DNA of 64,000 bases, taken from NCBI GenBank assembly GCA_022825065.1, contig JAJDYR010000033.1:30642-94641 (forward strand), given 5' to 3'. The number at the start of each line of letters is the position of its first letter. The stretch's first letter is position 1. The notes under the pieces were generated by a model. The model was not told the DNA's origin, ran no database searches, and saw nothing but the letters and a program-made list of their open reading frames with translations. This stretch comes from a bacterium (lineage in GTDB: Bacteria; UBA8248). The position numbers and the translations under genes are program-made. Positions 17,817 to 31,057 of the stretch are shown piece after piece.

Positions 17817-18698
17817 TCAAACTTGAGCGCTTCCCCGGCGAACCGCCTCGCCCATGCGCACGGCCTCGACGGCCGCCCCCACGTCGTGGGTGCGAATCAT
17901 GTCCGCCCCGCCGGCGACGGCGAAGGCCTCGGCGACTTTCGAGCCGATCAGCCGCTCCCCCGCGGCTTCGACGCCCGTGATCGCCCCGATGAAACCTTTT
18001 CTCGAAACGCCGACGACGAGAGGCCGGCCCAATTCCCTCAACTCACCCATCCGCCTCAATATCTCGAGGTTATGATCCCATGATTTCCCAAACCCGACGC
18101 CCGGGTCGATCAGCACGGACGCTATGCCGTCCTCCTCAGCCCTCCGCGCGCTTTCGCGGAGATAGCCCGACAATTCGCCCATGAGGTCCCCGTATGCGGG
18201 GTTTACCTGCATCGTGCGCGGCTCGCCCTTCATGTGCATGGCGACGGCCGCGGCGCCTGACGCCGCAATCACAGCGCGCATCCCGGGATCGCGAAGGCCC
18301 GTGACGTCGTTTATCATGTGAACGCCCGCATCGAGCGCCGCCCGCGCCACGCCGACTTTGGAGGTGTCCACCGAGACGAGGGGGCCTTCCTCCAAATTCA
18401 TCCGCTCCAGAATCGGGATGACGCGCCGGATTTCCTCCGCCTCGTCCACCCCGCTCGAGCCGGGCCGGGTGCTCTCGCCGCCGATGTCGATGACGTCGGC
18501 GCCCTCTTCCGTCATGCGCGCGATCTGCCCGAGCGCCGCCTCGAGGTCGAAAAAATCTCCGCCGTCGGAAAAGCTGTCGGGCGTGGCGTTCAGGACGCCC
18601 ATGACCCGCACCCGCTCGAAATCAAGCACCCGTCCGCGGCACTTCACGACGGGCGCAGGAGCCCACTTCACAGGTTCGAAGCGCAAACCCTCTCTCAC
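17817..18698 (-). CDS. folP: Dihydropteroate synthase FolP
   Basis: FolP condenses p-aminobenzoate with the dihydropterin pyrophosphate to give dihydropteroate and is the target of sulfonamides. The 293-residue TIM barrel shows VMGVLNATPDSFSDGG, DVIDIGGESTRPGS, INDVTGL, DPGVGFGKSWDHNLEIL and VGVSRKGFIG, the complete set of pterin and PABA-site motifs. It starts with GTG 18698, overlapping the folC stop as GTGA. The pairing with folC supports a folate operon. No folK, folB or folE is in the window. Confidence 0.97.
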   Translation of the reverse strand: MREGLRFEPVKWAPAPVVKCRGRVLDFERVRVMGVLNATPDSFSDGGDFFDLEAALGQIARMTEEGADVIDIGGESTRPGSSGVDEAEEIRRVIPILERMNLEEGPLVSVDTSKVGVARAALDAGVHMINDVTGLRDPGMRAVIAASGAAAVAMHMKGEPRTMQVNPAYGDLMGELSGYLRESARRAEEDGIASVLIDPGVGFGKSWDHNLEILRRMGELRELGRPLVVGVSRKGFIGAITGVEAAGERLIGSKVAEAFAVAGGADMIRTHDVGAAVEAVRMGEAVRRGSAQV

Positions 18699-20128
18699 AG
18701 GAGCGCCTCGGGGGGATACGCGCTGCCGCTCTCCACGATGCGCTCCTCGCTCACCCAGCGGCGCCTGAGTTCGCCGGCCAGGAACATCGACCCCGTGACG
18801 ATGACGAGGTCGTCCTCCCCCGCCTCGTCGAGCGCCTCATCGAGCGCCCCCCATGCGTCGACGCGCGTTTCCACGCCGCCGGCCCCCGCCTCTTCGAGCG
18901 CGCGCGCAAATACTTCCGGCGCAAGGCCGGGCCTTGGTGCGCTTGCCGGAGGAATGGTGACGAAAAATTTATCCCCTGCAGGAGCGAGCACTTCCGCCAT
19001 CCCGGCGAAATCCTTGTCGTTCACGGCGCCAAGCACGAAAATGAGACGCTCGAACGCCCAGCCCGAGACGCACTCCACCAGCGCCTGCGCCTTGTCGCGG
19101 TTGTGCGCGCCGTCCAGCAGGACCACGGGAGCGGACTGGACAGGCTCCATCCGGCACGGCAGGCGCGCGGAGGCGACGCCCCACCGCACCTCCTGCTCAC
19201 CCAGCCCCAGGAGCCGACCCGCTCCGGCGGCGAGGCTCGCGTTTTCGGCCTGGTGGACACCGGGCATGGGAGTCGAGAAACCCTCCCACCGAACCCCGTC
19301 ATCGAACCCCAGATCGAAAAAAGCGCCGTCTGACGTCAGGCGCAGATTCTCCACGCGGGGCGGCGGAAACAGGCAGGCTCCGCGCTCAAAGGCGACGCGC
19401 TCGATTTCGGCGCGCGCATCGGGCGAGACGGTTTGCGAGATGACGCGGCCTCTCTCCGTGATGATGCCGGCCTTGTCGCGCGCAATCTGCGCGACGGAAT
19501 CGCCGAGCAGATCGGTGTGGTCCAGGCCGATCGAGGTGATCACGTCGAGAACGCCGGGCCCCACGGCGTTCGTGGCGTCGAACGCGCCGCCCAGCCCCGC
19601 TTCCAGGACGATGTATTCACAATCTTCCTCCCTGGCCATCAGAAGCAAGAGCGCGAGCGTCGACTCGAAAAACGAGGGCGGCCCGAACCCGGGCTCTCCC
19701 GCCATCCGCGCGGCGGCTTCGGCGAGTTCTTTCGCGCACCGGCCGATGAGGCCGGCTTCGGCGAAACGGCCCCGGACCCAGAAACGCTCGATGATCGAGG
19801 TGAGGTGAGGCGAGAAAAAAGCCGCGGTTCTCTTGCCGGACGCGAGGAGGGACTGCGCCAGCATCATCGCGGTAGAGCCTTTTCCGCTCGTCCCCACGAC
19901 GTGGACGACCGACTGCCCCGCCACAGGGACTCCAAGGATTTCATACAAGCGCGCGGCCCGGGTGAGACCCGGCCCTTCCACCTTGATGCCGCGTTGGTCA
20001 AACCGCGTTCGCCAGGATTTTTTCGGTAATGCGGCCAGGGCGCTTAGAAAAACCTCCACGCGCCGCAGCGTCTCGATGGGAGCGAGGGAATCTTCCAGAA
20101 CGGGAGGGGCGAGGATATTTTGGGGCAT
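18695..20128 (-). CDS. folC: Bifunctional folylpolyglutamate/dihydrofolate synthase FolC
   Basis: FolC adds glutamate to dihydropteroate and then to folates. The 477-residue Mur-ligase-like product has the P-loop VVHVVGTSGKGSTAMML, the conserved FFSPHLTS, LEAGLGGAFDATNAV, SIGLDHTDLLG and, in the C-terminal domain, LDGAHNRDKAQALV. ATG 20128 lies two bases after the purH stop codon. A longer open frame upstream reads into purH and is rejected. It is coupled to folP by overlap. Confidence 0.95.
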   Translation of the reverse strand: MPQNILAPPVLEDSLAPIETLRRVEVFLSALAALPKKSWRTRFDQRGIKVEGPGLTRAARLYEILGVPVAGQSVVHVVGTSGKGSTAMMLAQSLLASGKRTAAFFSPHLTSIIERFWVRGRFAEAGLIGRCAKELAEAAARMAGEPGFGPPSFFESTLALLLLMAREEDCEYIVLEAGLGGAFDATNAVGPGVLDVITSIGLDHTDLLGDSVAQIARDKAGIITERGRVISQTVSPDARAEIERVAFERGACLFPPPRVENLRLTSDGAFFDLGFDDGVRWEGFSTPMPGVHQAENASLAAGAGRLLGLGEQEVRWGVASARLPCRMEPVQSAPVVLLDGAHNRDKAQALVECVSGWAFERLIFVLGAVNDKDFAGMAEVLAPAGDKFFVTIPPASAPRPGLAPEVFARALEEAGAGGVETRVDAWGALDEALDEAGEDDLVIVTGSMFLAGELRRRWVSEERIVESGSAYPPEALL

Positions 20129-20129
20129 C

Positions 20130-21671
<1,542 letters not shown>

Positions 21672-21674
21672 GGG

Positions 21675-22919
21675 TTACGCTTCCTCCCGGCGCACTTCGT
21701 ATCCTTCCTGCAGCAGAAGCTGTATCAGTTGCTCGAGATGCTCCCGCCCGCGCACCTCCATGTGAAGGGTCGAGAGGGTATGGTTGATGGGCACTTCCGT
21801 CGAAAGCCTGTCGTGTTCGATGTGGATGATGTTCACCCGGCAATCGGCCACGATTTTCGAAAGGCGCATGAGCGCGCCGGGCGCATCGTGCAGCGGCACC
21901 TGAATCCGCGCGTAGCGGTTTGCGAGGGCCAGCCCCTTCCCGATGATTCGCGAGAGCAGGTTGACGTCCAGATTCCCGCCGCTGATCAGCGCGACCACCT
22001 TGCCGCTCACCCTGGTTTTCCTCTCGATGAGCGCCGCGAGGGAGGAGGCGCCCGCCGCCTCGCTCAGCATCCGTTCGCGCTCCAGGAGCCCCAGAATGGC
22101 GTTGGCCATCGCATCGTCGGAGACCGAGACCACCTGATCCACCAGGTCCTGAATCAGGGGGAAGCAAAGCTCTCCGTTTCTCTTGACGGCGATGCCGTCC
22201 GCGATCGTCTGGACCGTTTTCGACTCGACGATTCTCCCCGCATCGAGCGAACGCATGAGCGCCGCGGCGCCCTCCGCCACCACGCCGATGATGCGCACGT
22301 CGGGTTTTCGGGTCTTCACCACCGCGGCGAGGCCCGAGATGAGGCCGCCGCCGCCGACGGGCACGAGGATGGTGCCTACGTCGGGCACTTCCTCGAGTAT
22401 CTCGATGCCCAGCGTGCCCTGGCCCGCGATGACGTCGGGGTGATCGAAAGGCGGTATCATCGTCAGGCCGCGGTCTTCCTCGTAGGCGCGCGCGCGCGCA
22501 TAGGCGTCATCGAACGACGCGCCGAACAGCTCGGTTTCAGCGCCCAGGGCCCGCACGGCGTCGAGCTTGGTGTTCGGCGTGGCTTCGGGCATCACCACAA
22601 GGGCCCTGACGCCCAGCTGCTTGGCCGCGAAAGCCACGCCCTGGGCGTGGTTCCCCGCGCTCGCGGTCACGACGCCCCACTGGAGTTGCGCGGGTTCCAG
22701 TTTTTGCAGCGCGTAGAGGGCGCCGCGCACCTTGAACGAACCCGTCCGCTGGAAATTCTCCGGCTTGAGATAAACCTCGACCCCCAACTGCTCGGAGAAA
22801 TTCTCGCTGAGACGGGCGGGGGTCGGCCTCAGATGAGGAGCCATCGCCTCCGCCGCCCGAGCCGCTTCGGCGGCGATGAGTGAGGGTTCCAGCGCTTTTT
22901 GTGATACCTGGGATTCCAT
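21675..22919 (-). CDS. ilvA: Threonine ammonia-lyase with C-terminal ACT domain (IlvA/TdcB type)
   Basis: The enzyme deaminates threonine to 2-oxobutyrate for isoleucine synthesis. The 414-residue product has the PLP lysine in TGSFKVRGA, the Asn-containing SAGNHAQGVA, the phosphate loop VPVGGGGLISG and a late SGGNLDVNLL. The last 80 residues form one ACT-like regulatory domain (RYARIQVPLHDAPGALMRL onward). One ACT domain and about 400 residues fit the short form common outside enterobacteria. Serine dehydratase activity is also possible. ATG 22919 is chosen. The open frame upstream runs into the rnpB terminator region. Confidence 0.92.
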   Translation of the reverse strand: MESQVSQKALEPSLIAAEAARAAEAMAPHLRPTPARLSENFSEQLGVEVYLKPENFQRTGSFKVRGALYALQKLEPAQLQWGVVTASAGNHAQGVAFAAKQLGVRALVVMPEATPNTKLDAVRALGAETELFGASFDDAYARARAYEEDRGLTMIPPFDHPDVIAGQGTLGIEILEEVPDVGTILVPVGGGGLISGLAAVVKTRKPDVRIIGVVAEGAAALMRSLDAGRIVESKTVQTIADGIAVKRNGELCFPLIQDLVDQVVSVSDDAMANAILGLLERERMLSEAAGASSLAALIERKTRVSGKVVALISGGNLDVNLLSRIIGKGLALANRYARIQVPLHDAPGALMRLSKIVADCRVNIIHIEHDRLSTEVPINHTLSTLHMEVRGREHLEQLIQLLLQEGYEVRREEA

Positions 22920-22950
22920 GCGTCCTCGTTTTCCTTCGCTTGTTCCAGCA

Positions 22951-22981
22951 GAAAAAACGCGCCCCTTACCGCCCCGGCGCT
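22951..22981 (-). terminator. Likely terminator of rnpB
   Basis: Downstream of the RNase P RNA, on the minus strand, GCGCC and GGCGC arms surround a loop GGGGCGGTAAGG and are followed by TTTTTT. The stem is short but the U-tract is clean. It is placed between rnpB and ilvA, 97 bases after the mature RNA end. Confidence 0.55.
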
Positions 22982-23077
22982 CGCCCGTCTTCGAACGGCC
23001 GCTCCCTGTTCGTAGATCGGGAGACGCGAGGCAGGCGTATTCGCGGCCTGCGGAGCGCACGCTTGATTCCATATCGA

Positions 23078-23442
<365 letters not shown>

Positions 23443-23514
23443 GATATTTCATACTCCAGCGCCATTGCCCGCACAACCGGCGGCAGGCCTTCGGCGTGGC
23501 GCGCATGCGCCTCC

Positions 23515-23928
23515 TCAATCGATCGCGCCGTCGATGGCGCGGTTGGCCGCGGCGTCGGCCGCCGTGTTTTCCCCGCGGCGCACATGGCGCACCTCGACCG
23601 AACCGAATTTCCCCGCCGCCGCCTTCGCCCGCTCATACAGGGGCTTGAGCGCCTTGTTCCTGACCCGGTACTCACCGCTCCACTGGCGAGCCATGAGTTC
23701 GGAGTCCGTCACGACTTCCACGCTACGGGCGCCGAGCTTCACGGCGCGCTCCAGGCCCAGCAAGAACGCCTGGTATTCCGCCACGTTGTTCGTCGCCGTG
23801 CCGAGATACTTCGACTCCTCCGCCACGCAATTGCCCGCATCGTCATACAACAGGGCGGCGGCGCCCGCAGGACCCGGATTCCCCCGCGCGGCGCCATCGG
23901 TATGAATTCTAAGATGGCCCGCCTTCAT
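23515..23928 (-). CDS. rnhA: RNase H-like nuclease (RNase HI family)
   Basis: RNase HI cleaves the RNA strand of RNA-DNA hybrids. The 137-residue product is a single RNase H fold. It has the first catalytic Asp in IHTDGAARGNPGPAG (residue 10), the Glu in NNVAEYQAFLLGLE, the Asp in VVTDSELMARQWSG and a final Asp in NTAADAAANRAID. It is of the short type lacking the basic protrusion of the E. coli enzyme. ATG 23928 overlaps the stop of the zinc-ribbon gene as ATGA. That tight pairing and the neighbouring rnpB suggest a role in nucleic acid processing. Confidence 0.88.
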   Translation of the reverse strand: MKAGHLRIHTDGAARGNPGPAGAAALLYDDAGNCVAEESKYLGTATNNVAEYQAFLLGLERAVKLGARSVEVVTDSELMARQWSGEYRVRNKALKPLYERAKAAAGKFGSVEVRHVRRGENTAADAAANRAIDGAID

Positions 23929-24677
23929 TCCTCGTCCACCGCCGGCAGGCTCAACTCCACGCTCTCGCCCTCTTCGTGGTAATACAGGATGCGCTTGCAA
24001 TTCGAACACGTGTATATCCTGTCCTCAGAATCCCTGATCTCCAGAAAGCGCTTGATGGTCTCCGCCATGCGGCAGCCCTGGCAGGTGCGATTGACGACGG
24101 CGCAGACAGCCAGCCCCTGCCGGGATTTTCTCAAGCCCTCGTAGCGTTTCAGCCACTCCTCGCTCACGCCGCCCGCGAGGGCTTTCGACTTATCGAGAAG
24201 CCCGCTTAATTCACGCTCGAAATCCGCCTGGTGGTTCTCGTACTTCTTCACCTCGCCCTGCACCTTGCCCCGGGCCGTTTCCAGTTCGCCGCGCGCGCCG
24301 GCGAGCTTCTCCTCGTGCGCCGGCATGCTCTCCATGATCTCGAGAACGGTATCCTCCAAAGCGCTGATCCGGCTCTGATACCCCTCGATCTCAGCACCCA
24401 GGGCGCGGTATTCCTCGTTCGTCTTCACGAGCGTCTGCTTGCCGCGCGTGTCTCTCAGCTTCTGATCGAAGGACTGGATTTCACCCTCCGCTTCGCGCAG
24501 TTTCTTCCTGGCGGCTTCCACTTCCCCTTCGAGTTCCGCGACGGACGACTCGAAGCCCGTCAAATACCGCTCTTCCTTCTCGATGGACGCGGGAATTCTG
24601 GAAATCGCGTCACGGCATTGATCCATCTGGACGTCTATCGCCTGAAGCTCCATCAAGGCCGCCAGTTCCGGGTGCAC
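23925..24677 (-). CDS. COG1579-type coiled-coil protein with C-terminal C4 zinc ribbon
   Basis: The function is not established. The 250-residue protein has about 180 residues of heptad-rich, highly charged helix (from about 10 to 190), then a zinc ribbon with CQGC at about residue 198 and CSNC at about 224, 26 residues apart. Proteins of this type (COG1579, predicted nucleic-acid binding) form long antiparallel coiled coils. It starts at GTG 24677, preceded by GAGGAG nine bases upstream, and overlaps the RNase H gene. The context suggests an RNA or translation-related role. This is an inference. Confidence 0.85.
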   Translation of the reverse strand: MHPELAALMELQAIDVQMDQCRDAISRIPASIEKEERYLTGFESSVAELEGEVEAARKKLREAEGEIQSFDQKLRDTRGKQTLVKTNEEYRALGAEIEGYQSRISALEDTVLEIMESMPAHEEKLAGARGELETARGKVQGEVKKYENHQADFERELSGLLDKSKALAGGVSEEWLKRYEGLRKSRQGLAVCAVVNRTCQGCRMAETIKRFLEIRDSEDRIYTCSNCKRILYYHEEGESVELSLPAVDEE

Positions 24678-24722
24678 TACGTCATGCTCCTCGCATCGTC
24701 AGGAAATCAACCAGAAATCGCG

Positions 24723-24797
24723 TGGTGGGCCCACCTGGATTCGAACCAAGGACCAGCCGGTTATGAGCCGGCGGCTCTACCGCTGAGCTATGGGCCC
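24723..24797 (-). tRNA. tRNA with CAU anticodon (tRNA-Ile2 or elongator tRNA-Met), CCA encoded
   Basis: The minus strand folds into a full cloverleaf: acceptor GGGCCCA with TGGGCCC, D arm GCTC/GAGC, anticodon arm GCCGG-CTCATAA-CCGGC, T arm CTTGG-TTCGAAT-CCAGG, discriminator A and an encoded CCA. The anticodon is CAU. The acceptor and D-arm resemble the Ile2 tRNA whose C34 is changed to lysidine by TilS, but elongator Met cannot be excluded by eye. It is not initiator-like, since 1:72 is a G-C pair and the anticodon stem lacks the GGG/CCC run. Confidence 0.93.
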
Positions 24798-24875
24798 GAT
24801 AGCAACGCGACCGTCAAGAGGGGCGCATCGGAAGATCGGTGCGTCCTCCGCCTCGGGCGCCGCCCGTTCGCTGTG

Positions 24876-24906
24876 CATATATGGCCCCGCGCGCGTTCAA
24901 TGTCAA
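24876..24906 (-). promoter_or_regulatory. Probable promoter of the CAU tRNA
   Basis: On the minus strand a perfect -35 TTGACA (24901-24906) is followed after 19 bases by TATATG (24876-24881, four of six consensus bases). It lies just after the rpoD stop and about 80 bases before the tRNA. The spacer is two bases longer than ideal, so strength is uncertain. Confidence 0.5.
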
Positions 24907-24924
24907 TCGCGCGAGGTTTTCGGC

Positions 24925-26706
<1,782 letters not shown>

Positions 26707-26782
26707 TGTCACTCTCCTTTTCATCCGGCCGGGCAGCCCGGCCACTGCGAATCTATAAGAACGCGAATACCCTCAAAACGCT

Positions 26783-28669
26783 TCAGCGCGGAGAGGCCGC
26801 TCTCTGCCGCTCGCGCAAAAGCGCGTTTTTCCGCTCCAGGAGTTTCCACATTTCAGGGGAGTCCTCCCCCTCTTCCTTGCGCGTCTGCTCGATGCACTTC
26901 ATCAAATCCTCTTCCATCTTTCGCCGGCGGCGCTCCCTGAGCCTCTCGATGCAATCGAAAAGCTCCGCCTCGACTTCTTCGGGCTCCACCTCCACGACGG
27001 CCAACTCCACCACCAGGGCGCGCGCGGCGGGACTCTCCAGCCTGTCCGCGATGGAGGCCGCCGTGAGCGAGGCCGCATCCTGCGATTTCATGAGGGTGAG
27101 GACCTCGCCCACCGCCGGGTCGGTCATCAGGCCATCGGGCACCTCGGACGCCAACTCCGGCTTCATGAGCAGAAGCTGCAAGGCGTCCGTCTCGAATTTT
27201 GGACGCTCGAGGTTCTCCCCCAGCAGATCGACCTTTTTTTCCTCTCGCCGGGGCGAGCTTTCCCGGGCGTTTTCCGCCAGCATCCTCCTCACCATGGCCG
27301 TCAGCGTGGGATAGGGAATCCCGAGCTGATCCTCCAGCAATGCCAAATATTGGTCCTGAACGCTGCGGTGGCAAGCCCCGAGTATGGGCAAGAGCCGCTG
27401 GATGGCCTCGATTTTCTCGGCCTGGCTCGCGCCCGCGGCGATTCCGGCCATCGCGGTCCGGACGGTGTTCTCCAGGATGCCCTCCGCGGAGGAGAGGAGC
27501 CGGGCGAAGTCCTCCGTCCCGTTTTCCCCCAAAAACGTGTCGACGTCGCGCCCTTCGGGCAGGTTCACCACCCTGAGGCGCACGGCGCCCGCACCGTCGC
27601 GGTCGATGAAGTTCTTGCGCAGCACGTCGCCGGCCACGAGCAGATCGGGCGCGGCCGCGAGGCCGAGCATGCGACCCGCCACCGAACCCGCGCGCTCGGA
27701 AGCCGCGAGGCCCGCGGCGTCGGGATCAAAGACGAACACGAGTTCCTCCGCGTGCGCCCTGAGACTCCGGATGTGCTCGGCGGTCAGGGCCGTGCCGAGA
27801 GGCGCCACGGCCTCCCGGAACCCGTGCCGCCAAAGCGATATGACGTCGAAATATCCCTCCGTCACCAGGACGCGTTTTTTCTCGCGAATCGCCTCCCTGC
27901 CCTCGTAGAAGCCGTATAAAGTCCGGCCCTTCCTGAAGAGCGGCGTATCCGGTGAATTCACGTATTTCGCGGTGGCGTGGCGCGAATCGCTGTCGGGCAG
28001 CGAACGCCCGCCGAAGCCCACGATCTCGCCCTCGTGGTTGCGGATGGGGAACATGATGCGGTCTCTGAAGCGATCGTATGTCCGACTCCCGTCTTCACTC
28101 CGCACCGCGAGGCCCGCCTCCGCGAGATCACCGGGAGACACCCCCCTTTTGCCCGCCGCCTTGATGAGGGCGTCCCAGCGCGGGGGCGCGAAGCCGACCC
28201 GGAACCTGTCGAGGGCGTCTTTCGCAACGCCGCGCTCCTCGAGATACTTGCGGCCCCGCTCGCCCGGGTTGCTCTCGAGCGCCGCCCTGAAGAAATCGGC
28301 CGCCAGGCGATTCGCGGCCAGTATCTTCCCGCGCGCGTCGGGCTTCCGGGGGCCTTGCTCCCGGGAATCCTCATAGCGGGAGAGGTCGATTCCCTGACGC
28401 TTCGCCAGGCGTTCGAGCGCATCGGGGAAAGTCATACCCTCGTGCTGCATCAGGAACTGAAAGGCGTTGCCCCCCGCCCCGCACCCGAAGCACTTGTAGA
28501 TGCCCATGCGCGGGTTCACGTTGAACGAGGGCGTCTTCTCGTCATGGAACGGACAAAGCCCCTTGTAGTTCGTCCCCGCCTTCTTGAGGTTCACGAACTC
28601 GCCGACGACGTCCTCTATCGGGGCGCCGTCCCTTATCTGATCGACCACCTCTTCCGGCACTCGTCCCAT
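26783..28669 (-). CDS. dnaG: DNA primase DnaG
   Basis: DnaG makes RNA primers for DNA replication. The 628-residue product begins with the CHC2 zinc domain (KGLCPFHDEKTPSF, then YKCFGCGAGGN). The TOPRIM catalytic core follows, with the Glu motif VLVTEGYFDVISLWRHG and the metal Asp pair in VFDPDAAG. A C-terminal helical region for helicase contact ends the protein. ATG 28669 has GAGG eight bases upstream. A TTG seven codons earlier is possible. It lies between mutS2 (30 bases) and rpoD (76 bases). Confidence 0.95.
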   Translation of the reverse strand: MGRVPEEVVDQIRDGAPIEDVVGEFVNLKKAGTNYKGLCPFHDEKTPSFNVNPRMGIYKCFGCGAGGNAFQFLMQHEGMTFPDALERLAKRQGIDLSRYEDSREQGPRKPDARGKILAANRLAADFFRAALESNPGERGRKYLEERGVAKDALDRFRVGFAPPRWDALIKAAGKRGVSPGDLAEAGLAVRSEDGSRTYDRFRDRIMFPIRNHEGEIVGFGGRSLPDSDSRHATAKYVNSPDTPLFRKGRTLYGFYEGREAIREKKRVLVTEGYFDVISLWRHGFREAVAPLGTALTAEHIRSLRAHAEELVFVFDPDAAGLAASERAGSVAGRMLGLAAAPDLLVAGDVLRKNFIDRDGAGAVRLRVVNLPEGRDVDTFLGENGTEDFARLLSSAEGILENTVRTAMAGIAAGASQAEKIEAIQRLLPILGACHRSVQDQYLALLEDQLGIPYPTLTAMVRRMLAENARESSPRREEKKVDLLGENLERPKFETDALQLLLMKPELASEVPDGLMTDPAVGEVLTLMKSQDAASLTAASIADRLESPAARALVVELAVVEVEPEEVEAELFDCIERLRERRRRKMEEDLMKCIEQTRKEEGEDSPEMWKLLERKNALLRERQRAASPR

Positions 28670-28699
28670 TCCTGCATCCTCATCCCGCAAAACAAAACA

Positions 28700-31054
28700 T
28701 CAGCGCAGGGCCAACTCCACGTTCGTGACGCCCCAGCCACCCTCCTCGGGCCGCGCGGGGCCGAACTTCGACACGAGCGCATGTTCCTGCAGACGCTCGG
28801 CGACCACCTTGGAGAGCACCCCCTCCCCCTTGCCGTGAACGATGCGGACCGACGCGATTCCCACGAGCGCGGCGTCGTCGAGATATTTATCCACCATCTC
28901 GACGGCGCGTTCGGCGCGCACGCCGCGCAGCTGAAGCTCGGGCGAGAAATCACCTCCCCTCGATTCGACGTCGTGCGTCACCGTGCTCTTGTGCGATGGC
29001 GCGCCCGGCGCATCGTCCAGAACTTCCACCACGCTCAAGGACAAGCGGAGGGATTTGCCGTTCACCGTCACCGTCAACTCGTCTTCTCCGTGCAGGGCGG
29101 CCACCTCGCCCGCGCAGTTCATGAGCGGGATGCGGACCCTGTCTCCCTTGCGAAGCGAAACCGGCGCGCGCGCCGCCTCCCCCTCTTCCCTCCGGGGCAG
29201 CGCCTCCTCGATCCTGGCGCTCATCTCGCGGATGCGCTCGCGCGCGATACGCTTGGCTTCCTCCATTTCGAGCGCCCCGCGCATCTCGTTCAAAAGATCA
29301 TCGGCCTCGCGCCTCAACTCCTTCAGGAACCGGGCCGCGTCGTCGCCCCTTTGGCGCGCTTCCTCGCTTAACTGGCGATCGAGTTCTCTCTCGCGCTCTT
29401 CGACCCGCGCCCGGCGGGCCGAGAGATCGGCCTCTTTTTCCTCGATCTCGCGCTCCTGATCGGAGAGATTCGCCATCAGGCGATCCACCTGGACGGGGCC
29501 TTTCACCAGCAGTTCATCCGCGCGCGCCAGAACGGACTCGGGCAAGCCCATCTTCTGCGCCACCGACATGGCGTTGCTCGGCCCCGCCGCGCCCATGCGG
29601 ATCCGGTAGGTGGGCGAGAGATCTCCGGCGTCGAACTCCACCGACGCGTTCTCGGCGTGCGCGGCCCCGTAGGCGTAATGCTTCAGCGCGTCGTGGTGCG
29701 TCGTCACGATGCAGAGCGCGCCGCTCGCCGCCAGATGCTCGAGCACGGAGACGCCGATGGCCGAACCCTCCGCCGGGTCGGTGCCCGAGCCCAGTTCGTC
29801 CAGGAGCACGAGCACGCCCTCTCTCGCCTCGCGCACCGCGCCCGAGACGCGCGCCATGTGGCCCGAGAAGGTGCTCAGGTTCTGCTGAATGTCCTGCTCA
29901 TCGCCGATGTCGGCGACGAGCGTCTTGAAGACGGGCAGCGCGCTCTCGGGCGCAGCCGGTATGGGCACGCCGCACTGGTGAAGCGCGGCGCAGAGGCCCA
30001 CCGTCTTCAGGGCCACCGTCTTGCCGCCCGTGTTGGGTCCGGTGATGAGGAGCTGGCGCACCCCCCGGCTCCCCACCTCGAGATCGATGGGCACCACCTG
30101 TTCTTTCGGCACCGCGCCGGCGCCCGCCGTGAGCAGGGGATGCCGCGCGGCCCGCAGCCGGAGGCCTCCGTCCGCGCTCGCCTGCGCGCGCGCGCCGCGC
30201 CAGTCGACACCCAGACGCGCCTTCGCCCAGATGAGGTCGAGGCCCGCCAGGCATCCCACCAGATATACGATTGCCTCGCGCGCCTCCATCACCTCCGCGG
30301 TCAGGTCGCGCAGGATTCTCTCGACCTCCGCGCGTTCGGCCTCGCGTTCCTCGGCGATGGCGTTGTTGACGGGCACCGCCGATAGCGGCTCGACGAACAG
30401 GGTTTCCCCGCTCGCGGAGCGGTCCTGTATGACGCCCTCGAACGAGCGCTTGAAGGTCGTCCTGGCGGGAATCAGATACCGCTCGCGCCGCTGGACGATC
30501 AGATTCTCCTGAATCGCATTCGGGTGCGCGGTCATTATTCTGTCGAGCAGGCGGCGTATCTCGGCCCTGAGCGCGCGCTGTTTCGTTCTCGATTCCTTCA
30601 GATCCGGGCTCGCATCGTCGCGCACCTCGCCGCGCTCATCGAGTATGCGCCGGATTCGCGCGGCCAGGGGATATTGCATATCCGCGCCGTGAATGCGCAT
30701 CCTGAGCCTGGGCAGCCTCTCGGCTCGTTCTTCCACGAAGCGGCGGACATCGGAGGCGAGGTTCAGCAGGGAGAGAATCGAGAGGAATTTTTCGCCTTCG
30801 AGGTTCCCTCCCCTGCGCCTGATGTCCTCGAGCCATGCTTCGGGGTCATCGAACGCCGCCAGCGGCATGTATTCACCGGCGCCGAGGAGATCCACCGCTT
30901 CGTCGGTCTCGTCGAGCAGGGTATCGACCTCGAAAGACGAGGTGGCCGGAAGGAGCGCCCAGGCCGCAGCCGCGCCGGACGCCGAGGCGCAGCGAGCCCC
31001 CAGCAACTTCAGAACACTCGCGAATTCAATGCCTTGCAGTGTGCGATCATCCAT
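28700..31054 (-). CDS. mutS2: Endonuclease MutS2
   Basis: MutS2 is a MutS paralogue without the mismatch-binding domain. It is linked to suppression of recombination and, in some bacteria, to rescue of collided ribosomes. The 784-residue product has the MutS core, Walker A GPNTGGKTVALKT, Walker B VLVLLDELGSGTDPAEG and the His switch TTHHDALKHYAYG. A long charged coiled coil (about 515-620) follows, then a KOW-like segment and a C-terminal Smr domain with LRGVRAERA and VRIVHGKGEG. Start ATG 31054 or TTG 31057 is not supported by a clear ribosome site. It is the last gene before the AT-rich islet. Confidence 0.95.
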   Translation of the reverse strand: MDDRTLQGIEFASVLKLLGARCASASGAAAAWALLPATSSFEVDTLLDETDEAVDLLGAGEYMPLAAFDDPEAWLEDIRRRGGNLEGEKFLSILSLLNLASDVRRFVEERAERLPRLRMRIHGADMQYPLAARIRRILDERGEVRDDASPDLKESRTKQRALRAEIRRLLDRIMTAHPNAIQENLIVQRRERYLIPARTTFKRSFEGVIQDRSASGETLFVEPLSAVPVNNAIAEEREAERAEVERILRDLTAEVMEAREAIVYLVGCLAGLDLIWAKARLGVDWRGARAQASADGGLRLRAARHPLLTAGAGAVPKEQVVPIDLEVGSRGVRQLLITGPNTGGKTVALKTVGLCAALHQCGVPIPAAPESALPVFKTLVADIGDEQDIQQNLSTFSGHMARVSGAVREAREGVLVLLDELGSGTDPAEGSAIGVSVLEHLAASGALCIVTTHHDALKHYAYGAAHAENASVEFDAGDLSPTYRIRMGAAGPSNAMSVAQKMGLPESVLARADELLVKGPVQVDRLMANLSDQEREIEEKEADLSARRARVEERERELDRQLSEEARQRGDDAARFLKELRREADDLLNEMRGALEMEEAKRIARERIREMSARIEEALPRREEGEAARAPVSLRKGDRVRIPLMNCAGEVAALHGEDELTVTVNGKSLRLSLSVVEVLDDAPGAPSHKSTVTHDVESRGGDFSPELQLRGVRAERAVEMVDKYLDDAALVGIASVRIVHGKGEGVLSKVVAERLQEHALVSKFGPARPEEGGWGVTNVELALR

Positions 31055-31057
31055 CAA